Origin: Adiantum capillus-veneris
Taxonomy: Eukaryota > Streptophyta > Polypodiopsida > Polypodiales > Pteridaceae
NCBI GenBank assembly: GCA_014529385.2
Contig: CM043962.1
Location: forward strand, 121,977,970 to 122,041,969
DNA length: 64,000 bases
Direction of reading: 5' to 3'
The translations under genes were made by a program, and so were the position numbers. Under the pieces are notes generated by a model. That model saw only the letters and a program-made list of their open reading frames with translations, was not told the origin of the DNA and did not search any database. Positions 10,764 through 23,959 of the stretch are shown piece after piece. Position 1 is the first letter of the stretch; each line of letters opens with the position of its first letter.

Positions 10764-13700
10764 GCAAACTCGATAGAGCCTTGGCTAACATAAGAAAATC
10801 AAGCTTATATGCAATCTAACTTCATAGTATTGAGAATTTACCACATATTGCTTGCACATTACATTTGGCAAAGATAGGTTGAAATGCAGTTGAACCATTC
10901 ATCACTGACACTACACATCCGCTCATGGTCCTGATATGTGCAATTTGCATCCTTGAATGGGCATACTTGTAGTCACTTATGATAGTCCATGTGAAATAAG
11001 TGGATTGGGCATAAATATTCACAACTCCTCCTCATCTATTTTGTGTCATCGTCCTTTTGGACACACCTTGGTGCCAATGGGAAAGTGAATATTCATAAGG
11101 AGGGGTTGTGTTGAGAGTATCTTGGCGTTGCATTATGGAGCTATAATTGGTTGCCTCAAAGTGTTAGTGTATAAAGAAATCAACGAACGGATGTTTGTGA
11201 TATATGGCTTGATTAGGCTACATTTTCTTTTGATGTTGATGAGGTAGTAGAATAAGTTGGCAAGCCACATTAATTTTCCATTAATTTTGGTCCAATTGTT
11301 ACATAAATTTATCTTTTTTAGGCCATAGTGGGGTGAAATCGATAACATAAGTAGAAAGACGACGTTACTGGCGAGTCCAATTTATGAGAGTGTTAGCTAC
11401 CATGGTCCGCAATTTGTTTGACTAAAGTTGATCTTGAGATGGATGTATCGACTTTTGAATCATCTTTGTCACGGTTTGTCTTTCTACTTGTAGTTGGCAT
11501 TGATGTCTCCTTGATCTGACAAGTAGTTAGATTTTTGCATTGAAGAGGAGAGTTGAGGTTGCATCCCCTTGCCTTCACGAGATTATCATTTAAAACTTTG
11601 TTGGAGGGGATACCCCCTATGCAAGATGGGTTGTAACTTGGGAGGATTTTACCATGTATGTAAGAACATGATTTTTGCATCTCTTTAAAACATAACAGAA
11701 AACGATTTCTAGTATACATTACTTTGTTCTACGTTTAAAATGCTTTTTGTGCAACGCTATGGTGTTTTGAAGTGGAAAGTAAGGTTGTTTTCATATTGTG
11801 CTAGGTTAGACAAACACTCCGTCCAGTTTTGGCAAATCTTTCTTTTTTATGCTTTTTGGGCTCTACTTTTCGAGCTCTGCTTTTTTGTGAAAAGTAGGAG
11901 TGGATCCTTAATCTACTAGGTCCAAAAAAGTTAAGGTTCAATTTTGTAAAAATCCGCTTTTTAGGTACTTTTTGACGCTTTTTGGTGAAAAGCGGGGTCA
12001 TTTCTTAGCTTAAGTAGGCCAATTGAAACTGTGGTTCAATTTTAGAGAAAAATGATTTTCTTAAATATTTGTGCTTTTTTTTCTTTTTGGTATTCCCAAA
12101 AAAGCAATGTGCTTTTTAATATCATTTAAATCCAAAAATATTATTTTTAGTCATCGTTAAGTGAAAAACGGACATATGATGAAAGAACGGGATTTTTATG
12201 GGGATTATTGTTTTAAAAGTAGCACCGTAAATATGTCAGGGCAGTAAGATGGATGTCATGATTATGTCGGGGCATCACAGTGCCGTCTAGTTCACTTACG
12301 ATCACATTAGTTGCTTAGATATTGTTTCATTGAGCCGGATGTAGTGGAAAAATTAGATGGTATAACCAAGAGTTAAGTTCTAAAGCAAGAGATAGTTTTA
12401 GCAAGGGGGGAGCTTTACGCAATAGTTCGAAGCTAATTCTAGCGAGAGAGGGGGCACCCTACTTACGTATGCATTATATGGAGGTAGTGCAATCTCCCCA
12501 TCACCATCTCCATAATAATCTCTCTCTAGCTCACAAGAAGAAGAAGAAGAACCATCTCTCTCTACTCTCTTACTAAATTCTCTTTTCTTTCCACGCTGGT
12601 GGTGAACGCACTCTACATCAACTTCATGGCAAAATCCTCTATGTAGCTCTTATCACCGCTCTCTTGTGGTAAGGTAATAATCCTTTCACTCACCAAGAAA
12701 TACTCCTTGTTCGCTGTAAGAAGCTCTAAACTCCATACCATCATCTCTTTCTCTCTCTACTTTCATTTATGTTACGCATAGGAAAACTACGTTCTTGGTG
12801 GATGCTTTTCTATATATATAGGTATGTATGGGCTTGTCAAAAGTGCACGAGGTTGATATTGCTTGTTTTATCATGTTTAGCATGCTGATATATGCATATG
12901 ATGTATTTATGCTCACATAGACACATAAAAAGCACTCATTGCTTTCACGTCATGTAGGTGGTAGAGACATTGTTTTGGTCATATCTCCCAAATCATCATC
13001 AACTAGGCCAAACCCTTCAAATCAAAGATTGAATACATCGCTATTATGTTTCATTGAAAATTTCAATTGAGTGAAAAGTTATGGTCAAAATATAGCTTAC
13101 GGCCCCCATTGCACTTGGTCAATATTTTGGACACCATCCTCCTTGGAGAGCCACTATAAAGACTTATCAGAAGGGGAAACCCACTTAGCCAAAGTCAAAA
13201 ACTTAATTAAACTACCACTAAATGTATTTAGATCAGTGTTATCACTTCATGAGTGTAAGCTATTAATCTGCACCTACATGTGAAGTTATGGCATATGATT
13301 GATCACAGCCACGTGAATATTTTGCACCATGATTAGGGTTATGTGATGATGTTATATGATGCATGAAACCTTGAATGATAGATGTGGATGTCTCATGTAC
13401 ATGTGTATACTGCTTTCCGCCTTTCTAAGTCAAAACTACTATGTGCAAGGGGGGTGATGGACAATTATGATACATCACTTGCATATGGTTCGATGCTTCT
13501 ATATTGGCAATTTGAAAGTACTTTTAATCACTGGTTGGACCATAGGTTAAATGACCCAACCATATGCTTTCATGTCTCTTGAAAAGGGATACTTTATGGA
13601 TCTTTTTAAGTCATCCTAGGAGATGCCCTTTTATCTTAAGGAGATAAAATCTCCTTATGCCGGCAATAGTTAAATGTAGGTAGCATATAAAATTGTAAAA

Positions 13701-14378
13701 CTTTTGCTTGGGGATGCACGATTTCAAATTTCACATGTTAAGAGAGAAGTTAAAGAATCAAACTTGATTCAAAGACAAAAAAGTTTAAAAATGAAAAGTA
13801 TGATCAAGGAGATCAATTGTTCTATGACTAACCAAAACTTCCCAAAGGTTGTCTCATGGTAGCATAAAGAAAAAGTACATGTCATTGTTTCCATAGACCT
13901 TTGGACTCATCAAAATAGTTCAACCTTAAACTTATACCATGTTGTAGGATGCGTGCATTTGGCTACTGTTGAAATCTAAACTTGATGCAATGTAGTCGAG
14001 GTCACTTTCACATTTTCAGGATAATCATAGCCTTGAATTGCAATATGAATTCTAAAACTCTCAGGTGCATCTTCGGAGTGCCTTCTCCATATTGGAGGAT
14101 ATTGGAGGAAGATAGATGTTATTGAGGCATAGGGGAGTGGGAATAATAACTAAATTAACCATTAAAGCATTACATCATCATCCCACAGAATCAAAACAGT
14201 TTCAGTACTTGAACAGGTTCAAAGCAGAATCAGGGAATTGAAGGAAAACTGAAGAGTGAATACACAAAGAAGCATAGAGTCTTAATGGCCATAGCCTTGC
14301 ATTCATCACCCTTCTTCCATACAACGCGCTACCATCAGGTGCAAAGATAACTACCTAAGAAGAATAAGAGGCACATAG

Positions 14379-14862
14379 TGCTACAAACGGAAGTCGTGGC
14401 GTCCCTGCAAAATATACAAATACTATGCTATATACAACGAAATACACGAATCTGCATACCTGACGCATCCACTAGCACATAATCAACGATGTACACGAAC
14501 TGAGAGAGACAGGCTACGAGAGAGAGGAAGAGAACATGCGCAGACGCACCTCCTATAGCAGAGTGCTACGCCTGGCACGGCGACAGAGGAGAGAAGAGAG
14601 GAGAGAAGAATGAGACGGACACTGGGTGCAATCTCCCCCCGTGCAAGAGTGACCATTTCCCTCTTGCACGTATTTCATTTATAGATTTCTTGAATGGTCA
14701 AATTGATTACAAACTGGCCGGCCGGTCATAAATGGCCAAAACTCATAAAAGAGCACTTGAATGAATATACATAAAATGTAATTCCCTTTTGCAATAGCCT
14801 AGCTCGGTAAATCTTTTTCCACCTGTCAGCTACAGTAAAAGTAAAATATCAATTCCATAACA
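14379..14862 (-). repeat. LARD-like element: 3' LTR
   Basis: 484 bp. On plus it starts TGCTACAAACGGAAG and ends CAATTCCATAACA. It includes a GC-rich GAGAGA segment and GTGCAAGAGTGACC paired with a later CTCTTGCAC. Confidence 0.9.
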
Positions 14863-17800
14863 TACCTCTCCGTTGGAAAGCAACTGTCCTCAGTTGCGAA
14901 GATAAAAATCTGCAAACAATACTTGTAAAAAAACAGTGATTAGTATGTTGTGTCAAAAACATCACATAATATATGAAACTAAACAACATTAGCTTATGCC
15001 TGCCATTATCCACATACTACCTATTCTAGTGTCCCATACCACTAGAATAAGCAGTATATGTCATACCCTAATAAATCAGGATATCATTGGTCACACTCAT
15101 CGTCAATCTCATAAATGTCAAGTCCCATCACCTAAACACTGTCGTGACAAAATGATCATCAGATACGAAGTTCCAATCCAATTCCAAGTCCACAATATAA
15201 TCCAAATCCAAAATATCTTTCATTTTCTATACCCGGGTAACAAAATCATACCAGTTGCAGTGGTGGCCAACCACTGCAGCATGATTTTGTGATCGATGTT
15301 GCCTCATCTGGCGAGTCAACACCAATAAAACGTGCTGCCTAAATCGGCGAATCTGCATTTGGTATACGTGTAAAAATCATGAATCTGCAGTTTATCAATG
15401 TGCTGCCTAAATCAGCGGATCTGCACCAAGATGAGTATCTACATACTGCCCAAATTGGCGAATCTGTGTGCATGTGACCAATGGACTAGACCAGGCATAA
15501 AAACATAAAAGATGTACTACCTCGTTCACACCACATTGAAGTAAGGTTGAGTAACAAAGTACTGACAAATTATTATGCATTGACGGAAGCACCTCGGCTC
15601 ATGTAAGTAGATGCATAGCACAATGTGAAATGATCGCAATAGCAATTTCATTTAATACAAGTATTGACACCATGTTAGAGAATGCAGGTAAGTAAATAGA
15701 TGGTAATCAAGCTGATAAGTAAGGTATGTGCGTTGAATTTTTGTAACCGTGTTGTTCTTTGTGGAATGGTATATGTGTAGGACTTTAAAAATCATAGTAT
15801 TTTGAGAGAGTCCTGTTAGTGTATGATTGTTTGTGTTTACAAGAAGATTTTTTTTTTAATTATCATTATTATTATTATTATTATTTTAATAAAAACCAAA
15901 AGATTAAAAATGCGGAGAGAACTCACCTATGTGCTTTCTGTAAACGATTAGACTCTGGATGATATACTGCATCTGAAAATATGTACTAGTTTGTGCGTGG
16001 GGAGAGAGGTACAAGTAGGAGAAAACTGCAACTAGCAAACTTAGACCAAAGTATAGGTAACATATCCAAAATTTGGTAGTGTGGGATTAATAATTAGTCA
16101 TGAATTTGACAACTACAAAGGGGATTAGTATACAACGGGGACAAATGTGAGACAACTGAGTGGAAATGAAATTTTCTACAGTTTTAACTTAATAAATGTA
16201 TGAACCACATTTGATTGGAGTTTATAGATTAATGTAAGAGACAAAATTACAGTACACGAATTACTTACAGACATCTACTAAATGAAGCAGTCCTCTTGAT
16301 ATGGAAAAATGTTGACTCAAAAATGCTTAATAAAAGAAATTGTTTAAAGGTCGTTGAATAGTGTTTAGTCATCATGTAAAGGCTACACTATAAACCTTAG
16401 ATTGATACAACAAATGAAGAAAACAATGCGAAATTAATTTGACCTTAGCTACTCTATTAGATATTCGAGTTAGACGTCAAAGTATGTAAAAGAATATGCA
16501 TAAAGAAAATGCCTAGCAAGACCAAAAACTTAAGCTCCTCTTTTGAACTTGTAGTAGGTACGTAGTATGAGAGTCTGCATCGTGTACAAATTATGCAAAC
16601 TAGGCTAAATAATTCCTTGAAAGTCAGATAATGCAAACCACATGAGGCAGAACCTTGTTAGTCAAAATTAAGGGAAGTAAATGTGTAATTAGTTGAAATA
16701 GAAGAATAAAGATCGCACAAGTAGGGATGCCGGTTTGAGCATTAACGAGACACTCATACAGTAGGTGTGTTTGTGTGGTCACATGTAATGGCCATGGATA
16801 GTGTGCCCAAAATGCAATCAAGATAGATGGGTCACACTGTTAGCTTGCTCAAAATAGCATAGTTGGAATTAATAAGCATATTTTACTAGATATATGATAA
16901 ACAACTACATAATTACTAAGAAATTATATAAACATAATACTTATCTAAATAATAATAATAATAAATTCAATTGTTTGATTATGATACTAATATAGTTTAT
17001 AACTATATAAAAAAAGTATAACACTATTGATTGCAATCACCAAAACGCAATGGGGGGTGAAGAGAGAGGGGGAATGAATTGTTATAGTCATCGTCTTCAA
17101 AACGCCAAAATTTCTTATGAGACCCATCGGCTAGAATCCTTGTGGATCCAATTTAATATCCAGGTACAAAAATAAAATGAAGTAAAGTGGAAGATTTTTA
17201 TGAGAAAAATGTTGTCCGAGAAAGTATTGCACGGGTCGTCGAAAAGCTTCGTCAGTGTGTACTTCTGCCATTGTCATCGGGGGGGTCAGAATGCTACATT
17301 AAACGCCTTCAAAGGCCAAACTTACATATGATACAATCTCGATGGAGCTAATTACAATATCTAGGTATAAAAATAAAACAAACTGAAGTGTGAAACTAAG
17401 GCAACAACCTAAAATCTACATGTTAAAACCATCATCAACATTGTCGTGAATGCTCGATGGTGCTCCACAGTGGGCGGTGTTGCAGAAATTATTGCAACGA
17501 TCGTTACAGATCTGCATCAATGTTCGCTATTGTAGGTAGCTACACTGGTCGTCGTCGAAGAGTTGCGTCAAGTATCACCTCTATAGGTAGTCGGATTGGG
17601 CTAGGGGAGAGGGAGAAAGTGGGGGCGAGAGTAGACGACTTTGAACTACCATAAGTGGGGGTTTTGTGGCCGGTCGTGAGCAACTTTGGGGTACTAGTGA
17701 GGGGGAAGAGAGATAGCAAAATGAAATGAAATGTTATAATAACCTTTTGTATAACGTGTATGGGACCAAACCCATACAATCCTTAATCCCCGTGGATCTA

Positions 17801-18031
17801 ATCCAATGTCTGGGTACAAAAATGATGTAAAGTAAAAAAAAAACTAAAAATACTAAAACTAAAAGCTTGATATTGTGAGTCTAAAATCATCATCAACGTT
17901 AATGCCCCAGGATGCATCCGGCAACTGGCGTTGTCTGAGACAGAGCTGCATCGTTCGCTGAAGAGTGCCGGACAGGCAAACTAGCGTTATTTTCTTTTTA
18001 CTCTCTCTCTCTCTCTCTAGCACACATCTTC

Positions 18032-18034
<3 letters not shown>

Positions 18035-18104
<70 letters not shown>
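18035..18104. repeat. (TC)35 microsatellite
   Basis: A perfect run, with a shorter one at 18000-18018 just upstream. Confidence 0.95.
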
Positions 18105-18107
<3 letters not shown>

Positions 18108-19514
18108 CCAACAACAGCAGTCATATGTTTCTCTCTCTACTGTAGCAAATCTTTCTATCTCCCCTGTGGCTACCAGCGCATGAGCTACTCATGACTAACT
18201 TTTTCATTGTCTCTCTCTCTCAGTTTACTGCCACCCCCTCTTGATGCCATGCATCCGTCTAATTACCACCTCACGTTTCTCTCTCTTCGCCAATCGTGCA
18301 ATAGCCTGCCAACTACACACACACCCACACACCCACAAAAAGGCATATAGGCGGCTACCTGACTTGAAATAGAACTCATGCTGAGCAGCTAGAAAAATGG
18401 AGGGGTGTGGTTTCCTGGTCTGCATGGCGTCCCCCGACAAACCGCAACATCCAACCACCACTGGTTCCGTGACTCTCCTTCCCACTATTGCGCGCGCCCA
18501 CACACATACATGTACACAATCCCTCTCGTTCCTGGACCACCCAACCAATCACCAAATCACCAGCATGCATGCCTGACGCAGCCCTCCATCAACTCTCTCT
18601 CCCTCTTTCTCTGCGCATGCTAACACGCACTCTCTCCTTTTAGCTGGCAGCCACACCAACGGCTACACACACACTCCTACAGCCTGGGCACCGCATGCCG
18701 ATGGCAGCCCGTGTACTTGGAGAGAGAGAAAACGGTGTAGGTAGCCGCATGCAAAAGAGAAGCTGAGGATCGTGTCTCCATGTGTGAGTGGCCATGATCC
18801 TGCATGCTTGTGCACCATGGTTTGGTTGAAGCGGCATCGAGACCGACTAGGAGTTGTGTGGTGGGTCGAACAAGCGTGCTCCAACCTATTGCAGCGAGCC
18901 ATGCACTGGAGAAGTGGTTCGCAACAATGAATAGGCCAGTGGGGTGTCAAATGGAAGCAGGTACATTGTGCGATTGCCTGGCAATTGTAATGAGAGAGAA
19001 CTGAACATGTTGTATGTCATTGCTAGGCAGTTGTGCTCAGGGATATTACATGAAGAACATAGTGTATTGTTAGTAATAAAGAGCGAAAGCCATATCAAAA
19101 AAAGCCGCAAGGACCTAGGAAGATAGAGATGGGGAAGGAGATGGCGGGGTGGCAGAGGCCTAAAAGGTAGTTCAGTTGCTGCAAAGTAGTGGTAGAGAGA
19201 ATAGAAGGCTTGCATGCATGTTCGTGGCGGTGGGAGTGGGTGTGTACGTCAAACCTGTATTGCAACAATGAGGGGGAGAGAGAGAGAACGAGAGAGTCAC
19301 GACTCACGTCGTTGGTGGCCCTCGTTAAAATCCGCTGCATGCAAAGGATTGGTGGGTGTTGCATATTGGGTTGGCAGGCGTTGTAGTGCGAGTGAGAGTG
19401 GGAGAGAGTTTTTCGGACGGTCACTGAAGAGAGAGAGAAAGTTGAAATGTTGCATGGGAATAAAATAGACAGAGAAAGTAAAACAGTCGGGTATTTGTGT
19501 GGCCATCAATAGAC

Positions 19515-19518
<4 letters not shown>

Positions 19519-19572
<54 letters not shown>
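19519..19572. repeat. (GA)27 microsatellite
   Basis: A perfect GA run; open frames across it are repeat artefacts. Confidence 0.95.
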
Positions 19573-19575
<3 letters not shown>

Positions 19576-20674
19576 GGAGTGTGCGTTGGTCTGCTGCTCC
19601 AGGGTAGATCGCATGCCGGCAGCTGGTGTCTGTGTGTGTGTGTGTGTGGCATGGGATTAAAGAGAAAACAGTGTCCACACAACTGTGTGCTTTTGTGTAG
19701 TGAACTACCGCTTCAGCATGGCGGCCAGAGCTTCAGCATGGCGGCTAGTGGGAGAGAGTGAGAGTTCAGTGGCCGCCGTGGGCGAGAGTTGAGAACCGGT
19801 ACAGGTTGGTGGGTGATGACGAGCAGTTAAGATGTGGTTGGTGCAACACAATAGAAAAAGAGAGAGAGAGAAAGGTAAGGTCTGCATGCTCCTGCCCGAA
19901 TCAGCCATGCTACATGCTGCTGCCCGGATCAGCCATGCAAGAAAGAGAGAGATTTTTGCCACTCCCGCATGAAGACTTCTCTGATAAGTTTGGCGAGCTC
20001 CTAATTGATCTAAATTAGCAATAAAGGGTTACGAAAACTGGAAACCAACAGGAGGTGTCTTGCGTGTGTGCGCACACTTGCAAGTTGTGCGGCGGTGCCG
20101 TGAACGAGACACTGACAATGAGAGAGATATAGTCGGACTACTGCAGAGGGGGGATGTTCATTCGTCAGCAGTGGAGATGCACAATATTACTTGAATTTTA
20201 ATAAGTGTGACATAAAAAAAGAAAAAGATAGTCTGAGGGTCGTTCTCACCAGCAGAAATTGTCTCTACAGCATACCACCTCAAATGTTCTTCACACCGTC
20301 TACATAATTAAGTATTCTAGATCTCATTATTGGCAATAATACGGTAGCCTAACTCCTACTATCCTTGCATATATTTTCTTGCGTACCTCGCTCTCATCAA
20401 TCATATTACTTAAATCCATCGTAATTTAGTACCAACTTATGCTAAATTATGCTAGTCAAATAGTCAATTATACTTACCAAGTAAATTGGTGTGCAATCAT
20501 GATAATCTATGGTGCGTAAATAATCAAAGCACAACGTTGATCTTGAAGGATTACTAGTAAACATCTACATGCAATTTTAAACAAAAAGAATCAAGTCGAC
20601 GGTATGCATTACTTATCTTTGATCATGATAATCTTCATAGCCATGATTACGACAAGCCCACAAACGTAGTCAAA

Positions 20675-20686
20675 GCTCTGATACCA
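20675..20686 (-). other. LARD-like element primer-binding site
   Basis: Minus strand reads TGGTATCAGAGC, a perfect initiator tRNA-Met site, one base from the LTR. Confidence 0.85.
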
Positions 20687-20687
20687 C

Positions 20688-21163
20688 TACTACAAACGGA
20701 AGTCGTGGCGTCCCTGCAAAATATACAAATACTATGCTATATACAACGAAATATACGAATCTGCATACCTGACACATCCACTAGCACATAATCAACGATG
20801 TACGCGAACAGAGAGAGACAGGCTGCGAGAGAGAGAGAGGAAGAGAACATGCGCAGATGCACCTCCTAGAGTGGAGTGCTACGCCTCGCACGGCGACAGA
20901 GGAGAGAAGAATGAGACGGACACTAGGTGCAATCTCCCCCCGTGCAAGAGTGACCATTTCCCTCTTGCACGTATTTCATTTATAGATTTCTTGAATGGTC
21001 AAATTGATTACAAACTGGCCAGCCGGTCATAAATGGCCAAAACTCATAAAAGAGCACTTGAATGAATATACATAAAATGTAATTCCCTTTTGCAATAACC
21101 TAGCTTGGTAAAGCTTTTTCCACGTGTCAGCTGCAGTAAAAGTAAAATATCAATTCCATAACA
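20688..21163 (-). repeat. LARD-like element: 5' LTR
   Basis: 476 bp, same sequence as the left copy but starting TA instead of TG and lacking a short GAGAGAAGAG repeat. Confidence 0.9.
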
Positions 21164-21570
21164 CATAGCCCTTCCCCAATTACAAATTGAAAGTAAAACT
21201 ACTAAGGTTCAAGAACACTTTACTGAAAGAATATGCAAGGCTAACACCTGGCACAGCCCGGTGGCAAAAAGTTTTTGAAAACCCAAAAAAACTTTTGACT
21301 TGTTTCCCATCAATCCCTTGTTAATCAAAATCTAGTGCTCACAAGATAAAGTAAAACAAAGTGTAGTGCCTAGAACCAAATCCAAGGTACACAAATGTAT
21401 TACTATATCCAATGAAACACCACCCTTTCCCACTTAGTGTTGAAAAACACTATTGTTCATTTAAACATGAGGTTCCCCTGGTAACTCCCTATTGGGCTCC
21501 TCCAAGGTAACTGTCTCCTGATTCAATTCTGCAGCAACTGTTGTATCTGCAATGCCTTCTTCAACTTTTT

Positions 21571-23699
21571 CTAATCATCAAGCATTGCCTCCTCTTTGTT
21601 GAAACCTAGAAATTCCTCAATGAATTCTTTTGTGCTCATGATCTCCCCCACAATTTCTGTCACTGCACCTGTCTCAGTTTGTTCAGATTCCAAATTTTGA
21701 AATGAATCATTTTTACCCTCAGGTACAGTATCTCCTACATCCGTTTCCTCATGGGTTTCCACAGCACTAACCAAGGTATTGAAATCAGTACTGGATTCAG
21801 GATCAACTTTAGGACCTGTGACCATCTTTCCTTTATTGCCTTGTTCAGTTTTATATCTCTGAGTAGACCCTGAATTTTGCTGCATCTTCAACTGCTTAAA
21901 ATCTTCCTTCAAGTCATCAAATTGCTTTTGCAAAAGAACATAATCTTCATTATGCTCCTTCTTTGCATAGCTTTGATAGGGAATATTTACCGAGAAAACA
22001 TTTTTCTTCTCAATTCTAACCATAGTTGGTCACCCTGCTTTTTGACTTCATTCTTCAAAATTTCTACATCATGTGGTAAGAGACACCAGCCATTCAATTC
22101 AAGGTCCTCCTCAAACATATCCCTAATCTTTGCTTCAAGCTCTTGACAAGCCTGGACTCTACTCAAGAGTACACTATTCTCTGACTGCAGTTTAGAATAG
22201 TCCTGAGCTACGACTTCCATTTGAGTATTCAAACAAGACATCCACTGCTCTTTCCAAATCTGAATCTATTCTGAAGATTTCTCCTTTCTTTCCAACTGTG
22301 ATCTGTAAAAGTCAATAGAGTTTTTAACAGTAGCTAATTCATCTCTGAGTTCATGAATGATGCCCTCCTGTTCCTCAATCAACTTGTTGTCTTCTTCACT
22401 TCTTTTTGAAACATTTTGTAACTGAACCACCTGAGTTTGTAACTGAAAATTTTCCCTCTACAATATGAACTATTCAGTTGTGACTGAGATGCAGAATTTC
22501 TCACCAGTTCAAGAGCCTTATAAACATCAGAGATTGCAATTTGTTCACCAAATTTACCAAATTCTATTCCCTCTTGCAAATCTATTTTGACCTCTGCTAC
22601 TGGGCTACTGAACTTCTTTCTTTTGAGTTTTAAAGAAGATTTAGGGGAAAACATTGTAGTAGTCTCAGCTTTCAATGCAGGCTTGGGAGTTTCAATGAAA
22701 GACTCCAGATCAGTTTGAAACTGATCACCCAAATTTCTCCATAGGTCTTCCTCCTCCTGTTCTGTTGGGTTAGATTTCATGTCCTTCTCCTGAGGATCTG
22801 CTGCCTTCTTTCTTCTGTTCTCTGCATGAGAATTGCCTACTTCATTGTCTTTGTTTCCCTCAAGATGACCTCCAAAAATAGAAACTTTTGGGGAAATTGT
22901 ACCTAAGGTTGTCATACTCATTGCATGGATTTGTAAAGCAATCAAGAATGCTCCAATCCTGGTAGACCTATCCTTCCTCTTTTTCTTATGAAAAAATTCT
23001 GAACTAAGCCTTTGAAAAAGTAGATTTGCCCAACCAATTGTTCTGCCACACTCTGCAGCATGCAAGAGTGCAAAATTCTCCTTTGAAATATATTCTAGCT
23101 TGACAAGAACACATACATTCTCTAAAAACCATTTCAGTTGTTGAAATCTGAAAGGATTCTGAAGTTTGCTGATGGGATAATATCCTCTTTCACTCTGAGC
23201 TGGACCAAATTCTTTGTTCATTAGGGCCTTAGAAGCTCTGCCTACTACTGAATTATCTTCCTCCAATTGAAGAGAAAAAACTGTAGAGATCAGTTCAGGG
23301 CTCACAGCCAGTAATTACCAAAGATATTCCCTTTGTGTCCTGTACATGACTGAGCAAGGTCATAAGGGAATCATTGTTCCTCTAGTGTTTCCATGGAAGT
23401 CTTGCAAAGTAAAGAAGGTTGATCTTTTGTAAACACTCTTGATGTGCCAACACAGACAAGTCAAGCTCTTGTCTCATCTCCAAAAAGGTGTAGCTAACTG
23501 GACCAGTCTCCACTGCCCAACGGAGATGCTTCCAAAGGAGTTGAAAGTTCTTCATCAATTTCAACATCCTCAGCTGCAATAGCCTGAGCTCTGTGTAAAG
23601 CTTTCCTAGCTGACCGCCGCGTCCTTGGACCAGTGTGCTCTTCAGATTCTTGACTAGGGATAGCAGAGGGGATATCAACAGTGAGTGACTTCTTCGACA
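21571..23699 (-). pseudogene. Extra 3' ORF of the Athila-like element, coiled-coil protein of unknown role
   Basis: After integrase and in the same sense, about 2.1 kb is protein-like in successive frames. It starts MSKKSLTVDIPSAIPSQESE at 23699 with a basic RTRRSARKALHRAQ segment. A 23305-22379 frame of 308 codons contains FALLHAAECGRTIGWANLLF and FFHKKKRKDRSTRIGAFLIA, then an acidic and Lys-rich region. Frames 22241-21987 and 22023-21571 are heptad-rich (NSVLLSRVQACQELEAKI and QKQFDDLKEDFKQLKMQQ), suggesting a coiled coil. I see no signal peptide or membrane helix, so it does not look like an envelope protein although it occupies the position of the env-like ORF of Athila. At least three frameshifts. 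Function unknown. Confidence 0.6.
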
Positions 23700-23959
23700 T
23701 GGCTAGGAAGTTTAAGAAAACGCAGCAGAGGAGGTGCAAAAAACGCGCGTAGAAGAAAGAGTTTGTGTGTTGCCAAGTATAAACGTCCTGGTAACGTTTA
23801 AAAGTGAATTTTGAACTTACCCAACATGACATTCCGACATCTATGTCACCAATCTCTATGGAAAAAATCCCATGTGCTAAACATGATTTTTTTTATTCAA
23901 GAGATGATTCACACCCACAAAGGGTTTTAGCCTAAAGCCATTAACTGTCTTTGGGAAAA

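Larger units (their letters stand above)
8937..14116. other. Region without recognisable genes
   Basis: Only short open frames occur (for example 9122-9349 plus, 11393-11719 minus, 13071-13283 plus), none with a domain, a splice context or a matching neighbour. It holds a CA microsatellite and a 120-bp-spaced duplication, listed separately. 11800-12180 is unusually rich in homopurine/homopyrimidine words such as CTTTTT and AAAAGCGG but has no clear unit. Confidence 0.5.
14863..20674. other. Non-coding interior of the LARD-like element
   Basis: No protein motif found on either strand. It contains an (ATT)n run at 15863-15885, three GCC(T/C)AAAT(C/T)(G/A)GCG(A/G)ATCTG modules at 15332-15468, three diverged units starting near 17097, 17301 and 17745 that share a GTGGATC(C/T)AAT...GGTACAAAAAT core, long CT and GA runs, and a doubled CTTCAGCATGGCGGC at about 19711-19745. 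Confidence 0.7.
14379..21163 (-). mobile_element. Nested non-coding LTR retrotransposon (LARD-like)
   Basis: A 6785-bp insertion with a perfect 5-bp target duplication CATAG (14374-14378 and 21164-21168). Terminal direct repeats are 14379-14862 and 20688-21163. A primer site for initiator tRNA-Met on minus (20675-20686) and a purine-rich tract on minus (14863-14872) fix its orientation. The 5.8 kb interior contains no gag, protease, RT or integrase motif in any frame, only CT/GA microsatellites, short direct repeats and chance open frames. An LTR element of this size with signals for reverse transcription but no proteins fits a large retrotransposon derivative, mobilised in trans. The LTRs differ by few substitutions and small indels, so insertion is younger than the host element. 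Confidence 0.85.
14117..21246 (-). repeat. Athila-like element: 3' LTR, split by nested element
   Basis: The two LTR pieces are 14117-14378 and 21169-21246. They join across the nested element at CACATAG, exactly as the uninterrupted copy reads at about 30309-30318. Confidence 0.9.

Noticed and set aside
13627-13656. Small inverted repeat (TTTTATCTTAAGGAGATAAAA) as a terminator
   Set aside because: No gene ends here and plant nuclear genes do not use hairpin terminators; likely chance.
18225-19962. Many overlapping open frames rich in Ser-Leu, Arg-Glu or His-Thr
   Set aside because: They are translations of CT/GA/CA microsatellites inside the non-coding LTR element.
21571-23832. Independent host gene on minus after integrase
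   Set aside because: Lies inside the ATAGA-bounded element between integrase and LTR, so it belongs to the retrotransposon.
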